DNA of 13,074 bases. Source: Bacillota bacterium. Its GTDB lineage: Bacteria > Eremiobacterota > SpSt-956 > JAKJGF01. The stretch's first letter is position 1. Every line of letters starts with the position of its first letter. Of the stretch, positions 8,001-13,074 are shown one piece after another. The position numbers and the translations under genes were made by a program. Where the stretch lies: NCBI GenBank assembly GCA_029555925.1, contig JAKPQU010000006.1:1-13074 (forward strand), read 5' to 3'. Below the pieces are notes generated by a model. It was not told the DNA's origin. It was given only the letters and a program-made list of their open reading frames with translations, and made no database searches.

Positions 8001-8629
8001 CCTGTCATGACGCGTTTACCGTAAGAGAGGGAGCACAAAACATGATAAAATCAAATCCCTCGAGATGGCAGAACCATATTTCTCTTTTAATATCTCTTAC
8101 GGACAGTAAATGGGAAGACACAAGAAGGTTTGCTATAGATTTCTTTGAAGAGAATTTCTCAGTGGAAAAATTCACGCCTGACATGATAACAGGTTTCTGT
8201 GACAGTCTCTATAAAGACATTCAAGATTTTGGCAAATCTCTTGTAACAAAATATCTTAAAGATGGATATATACTTGAATTTATACGGTTGACAGAACATC
8301 CTGACAGTAATATTCAGGAACTGGCTCTGGATCTTGTCATAGAAAAAATCGACCATGAACCGGAAAAAATAAAACAACTCCTTCCATTTTTCAGAACGAT
8401 TCTTTTCAGAGTCAATAAAGGAAGGAAAATGAAGGATAAACTCTTTAAATATCTGGAATATGTTTCATTGAAAAATGCCTTTATAGCAGCAGAAGTAATG
8501 GCATTACTCGAAGACTACGGCAGTACCATGACAGAAAGGGATTTTTCTTCATGCCTTGCCATTATGACAGGAATAAAGGCAAAATACCCTTATATAAAAT
8601 GTCCTGTTGAAATTTTATCTGGAGGATAG
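5045..8629 (+). CDS. WGR-domain protein with HEAT-like repeats
   Basis: The protein has 1194 aa. AAGGAGGG lies at ideal spacing before ATG 5045. Residues 5-70 are a WGR-type domain, with FWAIWGDG and HFGRIGTEGQ. In PARP1 the WGR domain binds DNA ends, and bacterial examples include MolR/YehI of E. coli. Residues about 95-205 contain HEAT-like helical repeats (KALICLSDKRYVLPEILQHI, HPSVRYSSAKALGIL). Residues about 310-410 and 471-571 are an internal duplication: WFELND-NI, AVKDKEK, and YTLYYGV against YTVYYGV. A helix preceding the second copy (448-475) recurs at 580-607. The C-terminal third, from about 735, returns to HEAT-like helices. No nuclease, ATPase or membrane motif is obvious. Between the RT and the SWIM gene, it is the likely retron effector or sensor. 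Retrons with WGR/SWIM partners have, I believe, been catalogued, but I cannot verify the type number. Confidence 0.85.
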   Translation: MKKRTFEFIEGTSSKFWAIWGDGTSHTVHFGRIGTEGQKQTKNFSSEEEAKKSYEKLIKEKLKKGYIEIIEGESLEKVFKCPPGFEEKKTYLIKMLKHTSSKFRSKALICLSDKRYVLPEILQHITECLKDKHPSVRYSSAKALGILCSKEYFGEILNNIDMLSSLPELNNEKIKVIVALQELRKDEKPFVAIMAEEALRKIDHKETIEDISKKALNKFPDELKDMLEREDNGFTEKFKEVLSKEKDGKLLEALYDIDKRTARKTLQEVILAANLPKYWNNIKSIYKRAEYRIDMELFGLLAYRIEVTPHQKAEYIYGSWFELNDKNIKNVETYAVKDKEKFQLLKSSVPKNRLLAKEELTEILEKLNFDEQDIWGVMRYTLYYGVNYEINDKTGKELKDLIESGKLEQLMAPEDEKSGLANKIMEGLKSIVSGKKPAIPIESPGNMMSYNKFNHLIKKMKFNNTESEVIRKIAAGPNLNQGWYEINDWNINTLTSFALKDKEKAKILKTLPKFKLIEKKEFADLLKEQGFEKKEIEQVMMYTVYYGVTFQIDGNTIEALKNIIKENKLETVKSHCNRLMSQNEFRSMVKGLNFSDQEAELITKLSSGGYIQHKSICITRFAMKTKSYLMRRLWRTFRTIAKKTPELYAEFAYFFLKNFKDSDSRQAQKITRYRYDWNSKKFSVFTNIYDRFNHLWCFNHILYGNSKRYSPLKSGVKWRCNQDRGLSEITRDKFRDEIGKKINIENIEEATIEPADREESFPSLWEGDSNLLLKLLMKSECKEINAFAVKILRDKFPDTLTNLSKDDLLKLFRKPYPFVCNTLVELLRKHTDPMRVDRELLKTFLLCNFEPARHMAGDWLKEIIKNVSFEEKTSWIFMMLKSSHSDRWNYVLEMIKLFCEKENKDLYLKILLDVLKKGEREKNFYSLIVEYVKDMFSEELKLLSLEDVFSILNSPSRNVQALGGWLLQNSKIDPVTVDRNILAGLACHDAFTVREGAQNMIKSNPSRWQNHISLLISLTDSKWEDTRRFAIDFFEENFSVEKFTPDMITGFCDSLYKDIQDFGKSLVTKYLKDGYILEFIRLTEHPDSNIQELALDLVIEKIDHEPEKIKQLLPFFRTILFRVNKGRKMKDKLFKYLEYVSLKNAFIAAEVMALLEDYGSTMTERDFSSCLAIMTGIKAKYPYIKCPVEILSGG

Positions 8630-8636
8630 AAAAGAT

Positions 8637-8954
8637 ATGCATGAAGATTTTACTTCTATAGTAAACCGTGTGGAAAGGTATTTTAAGATATCGTCACTTC
8701 TCTGTTCTCAATGTGGAGAACTGGGCCATATCTGTAACGGCCAGCTGGATATAGCAGAAAAACCGGAAGATTATGGCATTCATACAAAAGAGGACTGGGA
8801 GAAAGAAATGGATAAAGAAATGAACTGGATAATAGAAAACAGAAAAGCTGTTCTCCTGTGTCTGACAAAATTGAAAAAAGAATGGCCTGAAAGCTGTAAA
8901 AGCCTCAGGTATGTTTTATCATTGCAAAAAAGAAATTATAACCGGAGAAATTAA
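8637..8954 (+). CDS. Small Cys/His protein, zinc-knuckle-like
   Basis: The protein has 105 aa. I choose ATG 8637, which has GGAGGA (8621-8626) overlapping the end of the WGR gene, rather than the in-frame TTG at 8607. The ATG is seven bases after the WGR stop, so it is an operon member. Residues 23-33 read CSQCGELGHIC, closely resembling the start of retroviral-type zinc knuckles (CX2CX4HX4C), but the last cysteine is two residues after the histidine instead of five. It could bind zinc or nucleic acid, or the likeness could be chance. The rest is acidic then basic and largely helical (52-100), with C75 and C87 and a basic tail. I do not recognise the family. Its place inside the RT-WGR-SWIM operon suggests an accessory or regulatory part of the same system. 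Confidence 0.8.
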   Translation: MHEDFTSIVNRVERYFKISSLLCSQCGELGHICNGQLDIAEKPEDYGIHTKEDWEKEMDKEMNWIIENRKAVLLCLTKLKKEWPESCKSLRYVLSLQKRNYNRRN

Positions 8955-8958
8955 TTAT

Positions 8959-8988
8959 CGTGACGCGTGACGCGTAACGCGTGACGCG
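8959..8988. repeat. Heptanucleotide array 2 (CGTGACG units)
   Basis: Four clean 7-nt units CGTGACG, CGTGACG, CGTAACG, CGTGACG plus CG lie in the 52-base gap between the small Cys/His gene and the SWIM gene, starting five bases after the stop. They contain three ACGCGT-like junctions. This is the most regular of the three arrays in the window. It ends six bases before the SWIM gene's ribosome site, so copy-number change could alter spacing or translation there. Confidence 0.85.
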
Positions 8989-9006
8989 AGAACAGGGGGA
9001 ATTTAT

Positions 9007-10665
9007 ATGTTATTTAATTTTACCTATGCTAAATCAAGTGTTATAGAACATTCAGGAGAGGCGACAAAGGTAAATTTCTCTCCCGATTTAAAAAGAGAAC
9101 CTGTTTTTTTCAGAGGTAAACTGAAAAATGCCATTATGTTCAGGGAAGCCATGAGCGCTCTTCGTGAAGTTGTTGTTTCGGACCTCCGTTATAAAAAGAA
9201 AGATCGAAGCGAATACATGGAGTGGCTTAAAAATGAAGAGATGAAAAGGCTCGCAAAACATATGGAGGGAAAGAGCGAACTTGTGGAAAAAATGAATATA
9301 GCCAGTTCGGAACTGAAAGTGCTTCAGGACAGGCAGTATGCAAGATGGAAGCCTTATTATGATGCAAGAAACAAGCTCAGAAAATACCTTGAAGCCATAA
9401 ATCCTGCATTCAGATGGGTCTTTGATCCTGTCATAACAGTCCATCCTGACGAATTATTCTTCGAGTGTTTCTCCCAGGATGAATCGTCCTATGCAAGACT
9501 GGGAGCAGGGTATGAGCTATTTGAAAACATATCGGAATATGAATGCGGCACGACAAATATAGATTTTTCCGCTCAATTATTCGGCGAAATGCAGAAGATA
9601 AGAACCTATAAATCGACTCATTTCGAAATTGACCCTGCAGGGTTTCAGGTAGAAACAACAGGTGAAGAGATTTATAAAGAAAAAAAGATTGACCTCCCTG
9701 ATAGCTGGGTAAGAGGTTTCCTCCAGGTTCAGTCTGCCATGAGCCTTCCCATGGTAAGTTTTACCCTCTCCCCCGTAGATATTTATAATATGTGCCTTTT
9801 TATGAGGCAACATCGTGAGAAAGAAAGTCCGAGAGCCCTCAGGTATGAGCTCATACCGGGGAAACCCGTAACGGCAGTTTTCGAACCATGGGAATACAGA
9901 CTCGAATGTACCTGTGTATGGGAAGGAGAAGAACCGGTCAGTATCAGGACATGGGGCAGGAGGAGACTTCATATACTGGAAAGACTCATACCTGTTACGA
10001 AAAAAGTAAAGGTCTATCTCCTGGGAAGAGGTCTCCCCAGTTTTTATGTCATGCACCTCGATAATATGGTTTTTACGCTCGGTCTATCCGGCTGGACGGC
10101 AAATGACTGGTCAGGTGAAGGAAATTTCGATCTCCTGAGTTCCAGAGCAAAGGTAGATGTTTACGAAACAAGTGCCGTATTAAACTATTTAAAGGAGAAA
10201 AAATTTGCTCCTCTTGATGAAATAGTATTTCAGACAAAACTTGACAGGGCAAAGGTATCGGGTGCACTGAACCTCTGGTGCCAGAGCGGGAAAGTAACAT
10301 ATGATCTGGCAGGAGGAACCTATAGATACAGGGAACTGACAAAAGAACAGATTCCTCTTGATGACCTGACATACAGAAACGAAAGGGAAAAATCTGCAGG
10401 AAGATTTCTTGAGGAAGGTGCAGTATCCATTACATCCAGAAATGAAGATACAGGTATGGAAGTATCGGGAAAGATAAAAGACGGGAAGAATATTTATGAC
10501 ACAGATCTTACCCTGGACAGAGATGACAGAATAGTAAAGGCAGAATGCGCCTGTTACTGGCATAAACAGAATAAACTCCGCAAAGGGCCATGTGAACATA
10601 TTATAGCCCTCAGGAGTTTTTCTGCAAGAGAAGATAATTTAAAATTTATCAAAGAGCGGAAATAA
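9007..10665 (+). CDS. SWIM zinc-finger protein
   Basis: The protein has 552 aa. ATG 9007 has an AGGGGGA site. Residues 514-531 show the SWIM pattern CxC-x12-CxH (C514, C516, C529, H531), a zinc-binding fold linked to DNA or protein binding. Residues about 383-442 (VLNYLKEKKFAPLDEIVFQT... and VSGALNLWCQSGKV...) look like a winged helix-turn-helix. Residues 60-130 are helical and charged. No signal peptide or transmembrane helix is visible. In E. coli the SWIM protein YehQ is encoded next to the WGR protein YehI, so a WGR+SWIM pair recurs in other genomic settings. Here the pair is joined to a retron RT, suggesting a WGR-SWIM complex controlled by msDNA. That functional link is inference. No catalytic motif is obvious. 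Confidence 0.85.
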   Translation: MLFNFTYAKSSVIEHSGEATKVNFSPDLKREPVFFRGKLKNAIMFREAMSALREVVVSDLRYKKKDRSEYMEWLKNEEMKRLAKHMEGKSELVEKMNIASSELKVLQDRQYARWKPYYDARNKLRKYLEAINPAFRWVFDPVITVHPDELFFECFSQDESSYARLGAGYELFENISEYECGTTNIDFSAQLFGEMQKIRTYKSTHFEIDPAGFQVETTGEEIYKEKKIDLPDSWVRGFLQVQSAMSLPMVSFTLSPVDIYNMCLFMRQHREKESPRALRYELIPGKPVTAVFEPWEYRLECTCVWEGEEPVSIRTWGRRRLHILERLIPVTKKVKVYLLGRGLPSFYVMHLDNMVFTLGLSGWTANDWSGEGNFDLLSSRAKVDVYETSAVLNYLKEKKFAPLDEIVFQTKLDRAKVSGALNLWCQSGKVTYDLAGGTYRYRELTKEQIPLDDLTYRNEREKSAGRFLEEGAVSITSRNEDTGMEVSGKIKDGKNIYDTDLTLDRDDRIVKAECACYWHKQNKLRKGPCEHIIALRSFSAREDNLKFIKERK

Positions 10666-10673
10666 AGCTCGTT

Positions 10674-10699
10674 GACACGTAACGCGTAACACGTTACGC
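10674..10699. repeat. Heptanucleotide array 3
   Basis: Degenerate 7-nt units (ACACGTA, ACGCGTA, ACACGTT, ACGC) begin about ten bases after the SWIM stop. The central CGTAACACGTTACG is an imperfect palindrome, so this array could also form a small hairpin. It belongs to the same family as 803-830 and 8959-8988. Confidence 0.7.
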
Positions 10700-10746
10700 A
10701 AGGAAAGATACTATTAATAAATTTTCATTCCTGAGTCGAAAAACTC

Positions 10747-10776
10747 TTGACATGGAATCGGATAAATTTATATAAT
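10747..10776 (+). promoter_or_regulatory. Near-consensus sigma-70 promoter for ncRNA B
   Basis: A perfect -35 TTGACA (10747-10752) and perfect -10 TATAAT (10771-10776) are separated by 18 bases. A start near 10783 would place the ncRNA B 5' repeat about 35 bases into the transcript. This is the best promoter in the window, and it precedes an RNA rather than a protein gene. Confidence 0.85.
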
Positions 10777-10818
10777 AGATGGTGTAAATAAATTTTGCAA
10801 TTGAAATTAAAAATCAAA

Positions 10819-11019
10819 AAAATATTCCTAGCAGTTTTCTGTGGTGTTACGCCGCGGTTGTGTTAAAGCTTTTCATACGTCACGATGCCCATCGTAACTT
10901 CTGGGGCTTAACACTATCTGTCGAATAACTCGGTCAACTCTTCGGAGTTTTATATCGACAGATAGTGTCGCCCCTACAGTTGATGAGCATCGTCCAAAGG
11001 ATTTTCGTAGGAATGTTTT
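10819..11019 (+). ncRNA. Retron-type msr-msd ncRNA, orphan copy B
   Basis: This is homologous along its length to 3385-3584 but lies after the last cassette gene with no RT of its own. AAAATATTCCT (10819-10829) pairs with AGGAATGTTTT (11009-11019) with one G-T wobble. ACGATGC (10882-10888) pairs with GCATCGT (10987-10993). GGGGC (10903-10907) pairs with GCCCC (10970-10974). ACACTATCTGTCGA (10911-10924) pairs perfectly with 10955-10968, and the tip is AACTC-TTCG-GAGTT (10936-10949). Shared primary-sequence blocks are GCAGTTTTCTG, AAGCTTTTCATA, TCACGATG, CATCGTCC and GGATTTTCG. A local alternative, ACGATG-CC-CATCGT (10882-10895), could compete with the long-range stem. With its own promoter and terminator it is probably a separate transcript processed in trans by the RT at 3617. 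Confidence 0.85.
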
Positions 11020-11025
11020 GACGGA

Positions 11026-11069
11026 AAAAAGTCAGAAGTTTTATAAAACCTCTGACTTTTTGTTTTTAT
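11026..11069 (+). terminator. Intrinsic terminator of ncRNA B
   Basis: AAAAAGTCAGA (11026-11036) and TCTGACTTTTT (11051-11061) form a perfect 11-bp stem. The inner GTTTTATAAAAC is also self-complementary. It is followed by a T-rich tract to about 11069. It ends the transcript seven bases past the 3' a2 repeat. The next 178 bases to 11247 hold no feature I can support. Confidence 0.9.
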
Positions 11070-11247
11070 TTTTCATATGCTGCCGTGATATTTTTTTCTC
11101 CGGACATCAGGCAGGCAGACTACTATGTCTAAAGCTAAATAGTATGAATTTCATTTTTTCCTATAAACAGTCAGAATTTTCCGGTACAGTTCTATAAAAT
11201 TACTGAGGAATGTAGTATAATTTTAATAAACGGAAAGGGGATTAATT

Positions 11248-11751
11248 ATGAAAAAAAATCTATTAATTTTACTGGCACTGTGCATAATTCTCATTATGCC
11301 CCTGCTGGCTGCGGAAGCTTTTACCGACAGAGATTATCCTCTTGCAGGTATAACATTCAATGACAGTCTTGAAAAAGTAAAAGTACTGCTCGGCCCTCTC
11401 ACTCTGGTAGACTCCTATGTGAATGAAATAGCCGCCTGTGAGGTCAAAATCTATAAAGCAAAGGATGTAAAAGTATCCATAGCTTCAATAGATAAAGGTA
11501 ACGTCTGGTCTGTAGAGGTGTTCTCTCCGAACTATGCCACTCAGAGAGGCATAAAAGTAGGAAATTCAAGTAAAAAAGTAACAGACGCATACGGAGAACC
11601 TGACTATAAGGATTCTTTTAAAGACAAAAACGGAAAAACTTATATATACTGGACCTATGAAAATACGGAGAAAATGAGGAGACTGGTATTCAAGATTGAT
11701 AAAACGAAAAATGTCGTATCATCGATAACGTCTGCAATGATTATAGATTAA
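11248..11751 (+). CDS. Exported small protein, paralog 1
   Basis: The protein has 167 aa. AAAGGGG lies before ATG 11248. Residues 1-24 form a classic signal peptide: basic MKKN, a long hydrophobic core, then the AxA-type site AEA before FTDRDY. There is no lipobox cysteine, so it should be a soluble periplasmic or secreted protein. The mature part has two halves, each with a short hydrophobic strand-turn pattern. DSLEKVKVLLGPLTLVDSYVNEI is followed later by GIKVGNSSKKVTDAYGEPDYK; the GIxxGxxxxxVxxxYGxP pattern is common in SmpA/BamE-like small folds, a resemblance only. Two internal cysteines lie outside conserved pattern positions. The next gene is a clear tandem paralog 20 bases on. The function is unknown. 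Confidence 0.85.
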   Translation: MKKNLLILLALCIILIMPLLAAEAFTDRDYPLAGITFNDSLEKVKVLLGPLTLVDSYVNEIAACEVKIYKAKDVKVSIASIDKGNVWSVEVFSPNYATQRGIKVGNSSKKVTDAYGEPDYKDSFKDKNGKTYIYWTYENTEKMRRLVFKIDKTKNVVSSITSAMIID

Positions 11752-11771
11752 ACAAAAAAGGATGGTGTAAA

Positions 11772-12236
11772 ATGGAAGAAACTTATAAACCTCTTCACGA
11801 AGAGGATTATTCCCTGGCAGATTTAAATCTGATGGATTCTATGGAAAAGGTGACATCTGTTCTGGGAGAGCTGACCTTTACAGACAGCTATGTAAATGAA
11901 ATATCAGGATATACGGTTAATATATACCGTACACAGGGAGTAATTCTTGAAATAGCATTATACCCCGTAGAAGAACAGATTGTCTATCATTTATGGTCTG
12001 TTGAGGTTTTAACGTCGGAATACAGTACTTCCCGGGGTATCAGGACAGGAGACTATGTTTATGAAGTCTCCGAACAATACGGAGAGCCTTCCTATAAAGG
12101 TACTATTCCGGATAAAGAAACAGGATATGATTATCTGTACTGGTATTATGAAGATATAGAGAATAAAAGAAATCTTGTCTTTAAGATAGATAATGAGCAA
12201 ATAATCTCTATAATGATCTGCATGATTCTTGATTAA
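11772..12236 (+). CDS. Small protein paralog 2, lacks signal peptide
   Basis: The protein has 154 aa and is collinear with its neighbour over almost the whole length. Shared anchors are DYxLA, DSxEKV, LGxLT, DSYVNEI, WSVEV, RGIxxG, YGEPxYK, YWxYE and LVFKID. It has no signal peptide, and the 20-base gap leaves no room for one upstream, so it is probably cytoplasmic, or has lost its export signal. An AAGGATGG site precedes ATG 11772. Tandem duplication followed by loss or gain of export is the simplest history. The function is unknown. Confidence 0.83.
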   Translation: MEETYKPLHEEDYSLADLNLMDSMEKVTSVLGELTFTDSYVNEISGYTVNIYRTQGVILEIALYPVEEQIVYHLWSVEVLTSEYSTSRGIRTGDYVYEVSEQYGEPSYKGTIPDKETGYDYLYWYYEDIENKRNLVFKIDNEQIISIMICMILD

Positions 12237-12276
12237 ATATGTGTATCTGCACAACAGGTGCGAAGGAGAAGAACTT

Positions 12277-12374
12277 AGTACCGTAACAGGTAAAAGGGTA
12301 TCCATAAAAAGCTTCTGACTGGCAGGCTCTGGAGAAGAAAAATTCGTTTTTTCTATAGTATTAGAAATTAACCA
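12277..12374 (-). repeat. Inverted, diverged copy of the 105-bp repeat
   Basis: Read on the minus strand, this matches the repeat at 12380-12481. Segments 12310-12343 and 12416-12449 pair at 29 of 34 positions by eye. The outer arms share AGTACCG and ACAGGTAAA. The inner end meets the other copy in a perfect 21-base palindrome, AAATTAACCA-G-TGGTTAATTT, at 12365-12385. The middle (about 12344-12364) is shorter and less similar, so this copy seems to have decayed by deletion. Together the two copies form a head-to-head element of about 210 bases that could fold into one long hairpin. Confidence 0.75.
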
Positions 12375-12379
12375 GTGGT

Positions 12380-12481
12380 TAATTTATTGTCTGTAAAACA
12401 AATTAAAGGCAAATTATTTTTCTTCGTAAGAGCCTGGCAGGCAGAAGCTGATAAATGGTTACTAATTTACCTGTAGCGGTA
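12380..12481 (+). repeat. Dispersed ~105-bp repeat, copy 2
   Basis: Near-identical to 13-117, 12.4 kb away in the same orientation; differences are a missing TAA and one G for T. It contains the GCCTG-G-CAGGC stem and the TACC/GGTA hairpin. It ends 133 bases before the TPR protein gene, as copy 1 ends shortly before a gene. Near-identity in non-coding DNA points to recent copying, gene conversion or strong constraint. Confidence 0.88.
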
Positions 12482-12491
12482 CTTAGAGAAT

Positions 12492-12547
12492 CGTTTAAAT
12501 CTTAGGGTTGAACATTGAGAATTAACAATAACCTTAAACGCTCAACC
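12492..12547 (+). promoter_or_regulatory. Nested leader hairpin with alternative pairing
   Basis: CGTTTAA (12492-12498) pairs with TTAAACG (12534-12540), GGTT (12506-12509) with AACC (12530-12533), and ATTG (12514-12517) with CAAT (12526-12529). The three 3' arms are contiguous. A competing pair, GGTTGA (12506-12511) with TCAACC (12542-12547), uses the same left arm, so two exclusive folds exist. The structure is 67 bases upstream of the TPR gene and may regulate it. No known riboswitch class is recognised. Confidence 0.5.
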
Positions 12548-12614
12548 ATATAACAGGGGAATGAAAATTCCTATACATTAAATTTTTAATTTTAAGAAGG
12601 GGGAAAGTTTATTC

Positions 12615-13074
12615 ATGAAATTCAAAAAGATTACAGCAATCTTTCTATCTTTATTATTTTTACTCTTTAACTCATCCTGTGACAGTGTGGAAGGGCAGAT
12701 AAAAAACGGACACAGATATTTAAGCGAAAAAAAATATGATAAAGCCGGAGAATGTTTTGATAAAGCACTGAAAATGAATCCGAAATCGTCCAACGGATGG
12801 TATGGGAAAGGGCTATCTCAGTATACAGGTCAGAAATACGATGAAGCTCTGGAAAGTTTTTCAAAGTCCATAGAATATGATGAAAAAAATATAAAACCAT
12901 GGAATGGCAAGATAATGGTATATCAGGTTAAATCATTGTTAACACCTGAAAAAGAAAAAGAATATTATGAAGAAATGATAAAATGTTTCGATGAAATAAT
13001 AAAAATAGACGGTAAAAATATAGCGGCTATTACAGGAAAAGGTAATGTTCTATGCAGTATGGGTAAATATGAAG
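12615..13074 (+). CDS. TPR protein with export signal, 3' truncated
   Basis: This is an open frame of 153 codons that runs off the window. ATG 12615 follows a GGGGGAAAG site. Residues 1-21 are a signal sequence ending LLFNSSC22, which resembles a lipobox except that -3 is Asn rather than Leu, so lipidation at C22 is plausible but not certain. TPR-like helices follow at about 28-57 (RYLSEKKYDKAGECFDKALKMNP), 61-92 (WYGKGLSQYTGQKYDEALES) and from 118 onward. TPRs mediate protein-protein contacts. A periplasmic or envelope-anchored scaffold is likely. It sits behind a structured leader and the dispersed repeat and shows no visible link to the retron. Confidence 0.85.
   Translation, partial: MKFKKITAIFLSLLFLLFNSSCDSVEGQIKNGHRYLSEKKYDKAGECFDKALKMNPKSSNGWYGKGLSQYTGQKYDEALESFSKSIEYDEKNIKPWNGKIMVYQVKSLLTPEKEKEYYEEMIKCFDEIIKIDGKNIAAITGKGNVLCSMGKYE

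Noticed and set aside
8607..8636. TTG start for the small Cys/His protein
   Set aside because: It would overlap the WGR gene and lacks a ribosome site, whereas ATG 8637 has GGAGGA upstream.
8959..8988. CRISPR-like array
   Set aside because: Units are seven bases with no spacers.
9577..10056. 159-codon minus-strand open frame inside the SWIM gene
   Set aside because: The plus-strand frame has a SWIM motif and a good start; the antisense frame shows no family features.
11161..11247. Promoter for the exported paralog from the TATAAT at 11216
   Set aside because: No acceptable -35 element at the right distance and no exact extended -10.
13..12481. Confident att sites of a prophage or integrative element
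   Set aside because: No integrase, tRNA gene or phage genes are present, and one repeat also has an inverted partner, so a dispersed repeat is at least as likely.

Overview
The window is AT-rich bacterial DNA with compact, all plus-strand genes that have strong Shine-Dalgarno sites. It has the look of an accessory region. I cannot assign a taxon from sequence alone. Signal-peptide and probable lipoprotein genes, small paralogous families and dispersed repeats would suit an uncultivated or environmental lineage, but that is only an impression.

Layout, left to right. (1) 1-161: one copy of a roughly 105-bp repeat that returns almost unchanged at 12380-12481. (2) 162-3302: a beta-repeat protein of unknown function, then a 338-aa protein with four Cys-Tyr motifs in two alternating types plus a glycine-rich tract. 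Next comes a radical SAM/SPASM maturase with all expected cluster cysteines. The last two genes look like a candidate multi-core RiPP (ribosomally made, post-translationally modified peptide) system; two strong hairpins lie between them. (3) 3385-10665: a complete retron-like cassette. It holds a structured msr-msd type ncRNA, a retron-type reverse transcriptase, a 1194-aa WGR/HEAT-like protein, a 105-aa protein with a zinc-knuckle-like motif, and a SWIM zinc-finger protein. (4) 10747-11069: a second, unlinked copy of the same ncRNA, with its own near-consensus promoter and intrinsic terminator. It is diverged in sequence from the first copy but folds the same way through compensatory changes. 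(5) 11248-12236: two tandem paralogous small proteins, the first exported. (6) 12274-12547: a long, nearly palindromic repeat element followed by a nested leader hairpin. (7) 12615-end: a truncated TPR protein with an N-terminal export signal.

How the parts may work together. The RT would convert ncRNA A, and probably ncRNA B, into msDNA. The WGR, small Cys/His and SWIM proteins are candidate effector or DNA-sensing partners, in keeping with the known anti-phage role of retrons. The most unusual points are the two ncRNAs serving one RT, and the paired Cys-Tyr precursor next to a SPASM maturase. Heptanucleotide GTRACGC arrays follow three of the genes and the 105-bp repeat brackets the region; no integrase or transposase is visible.
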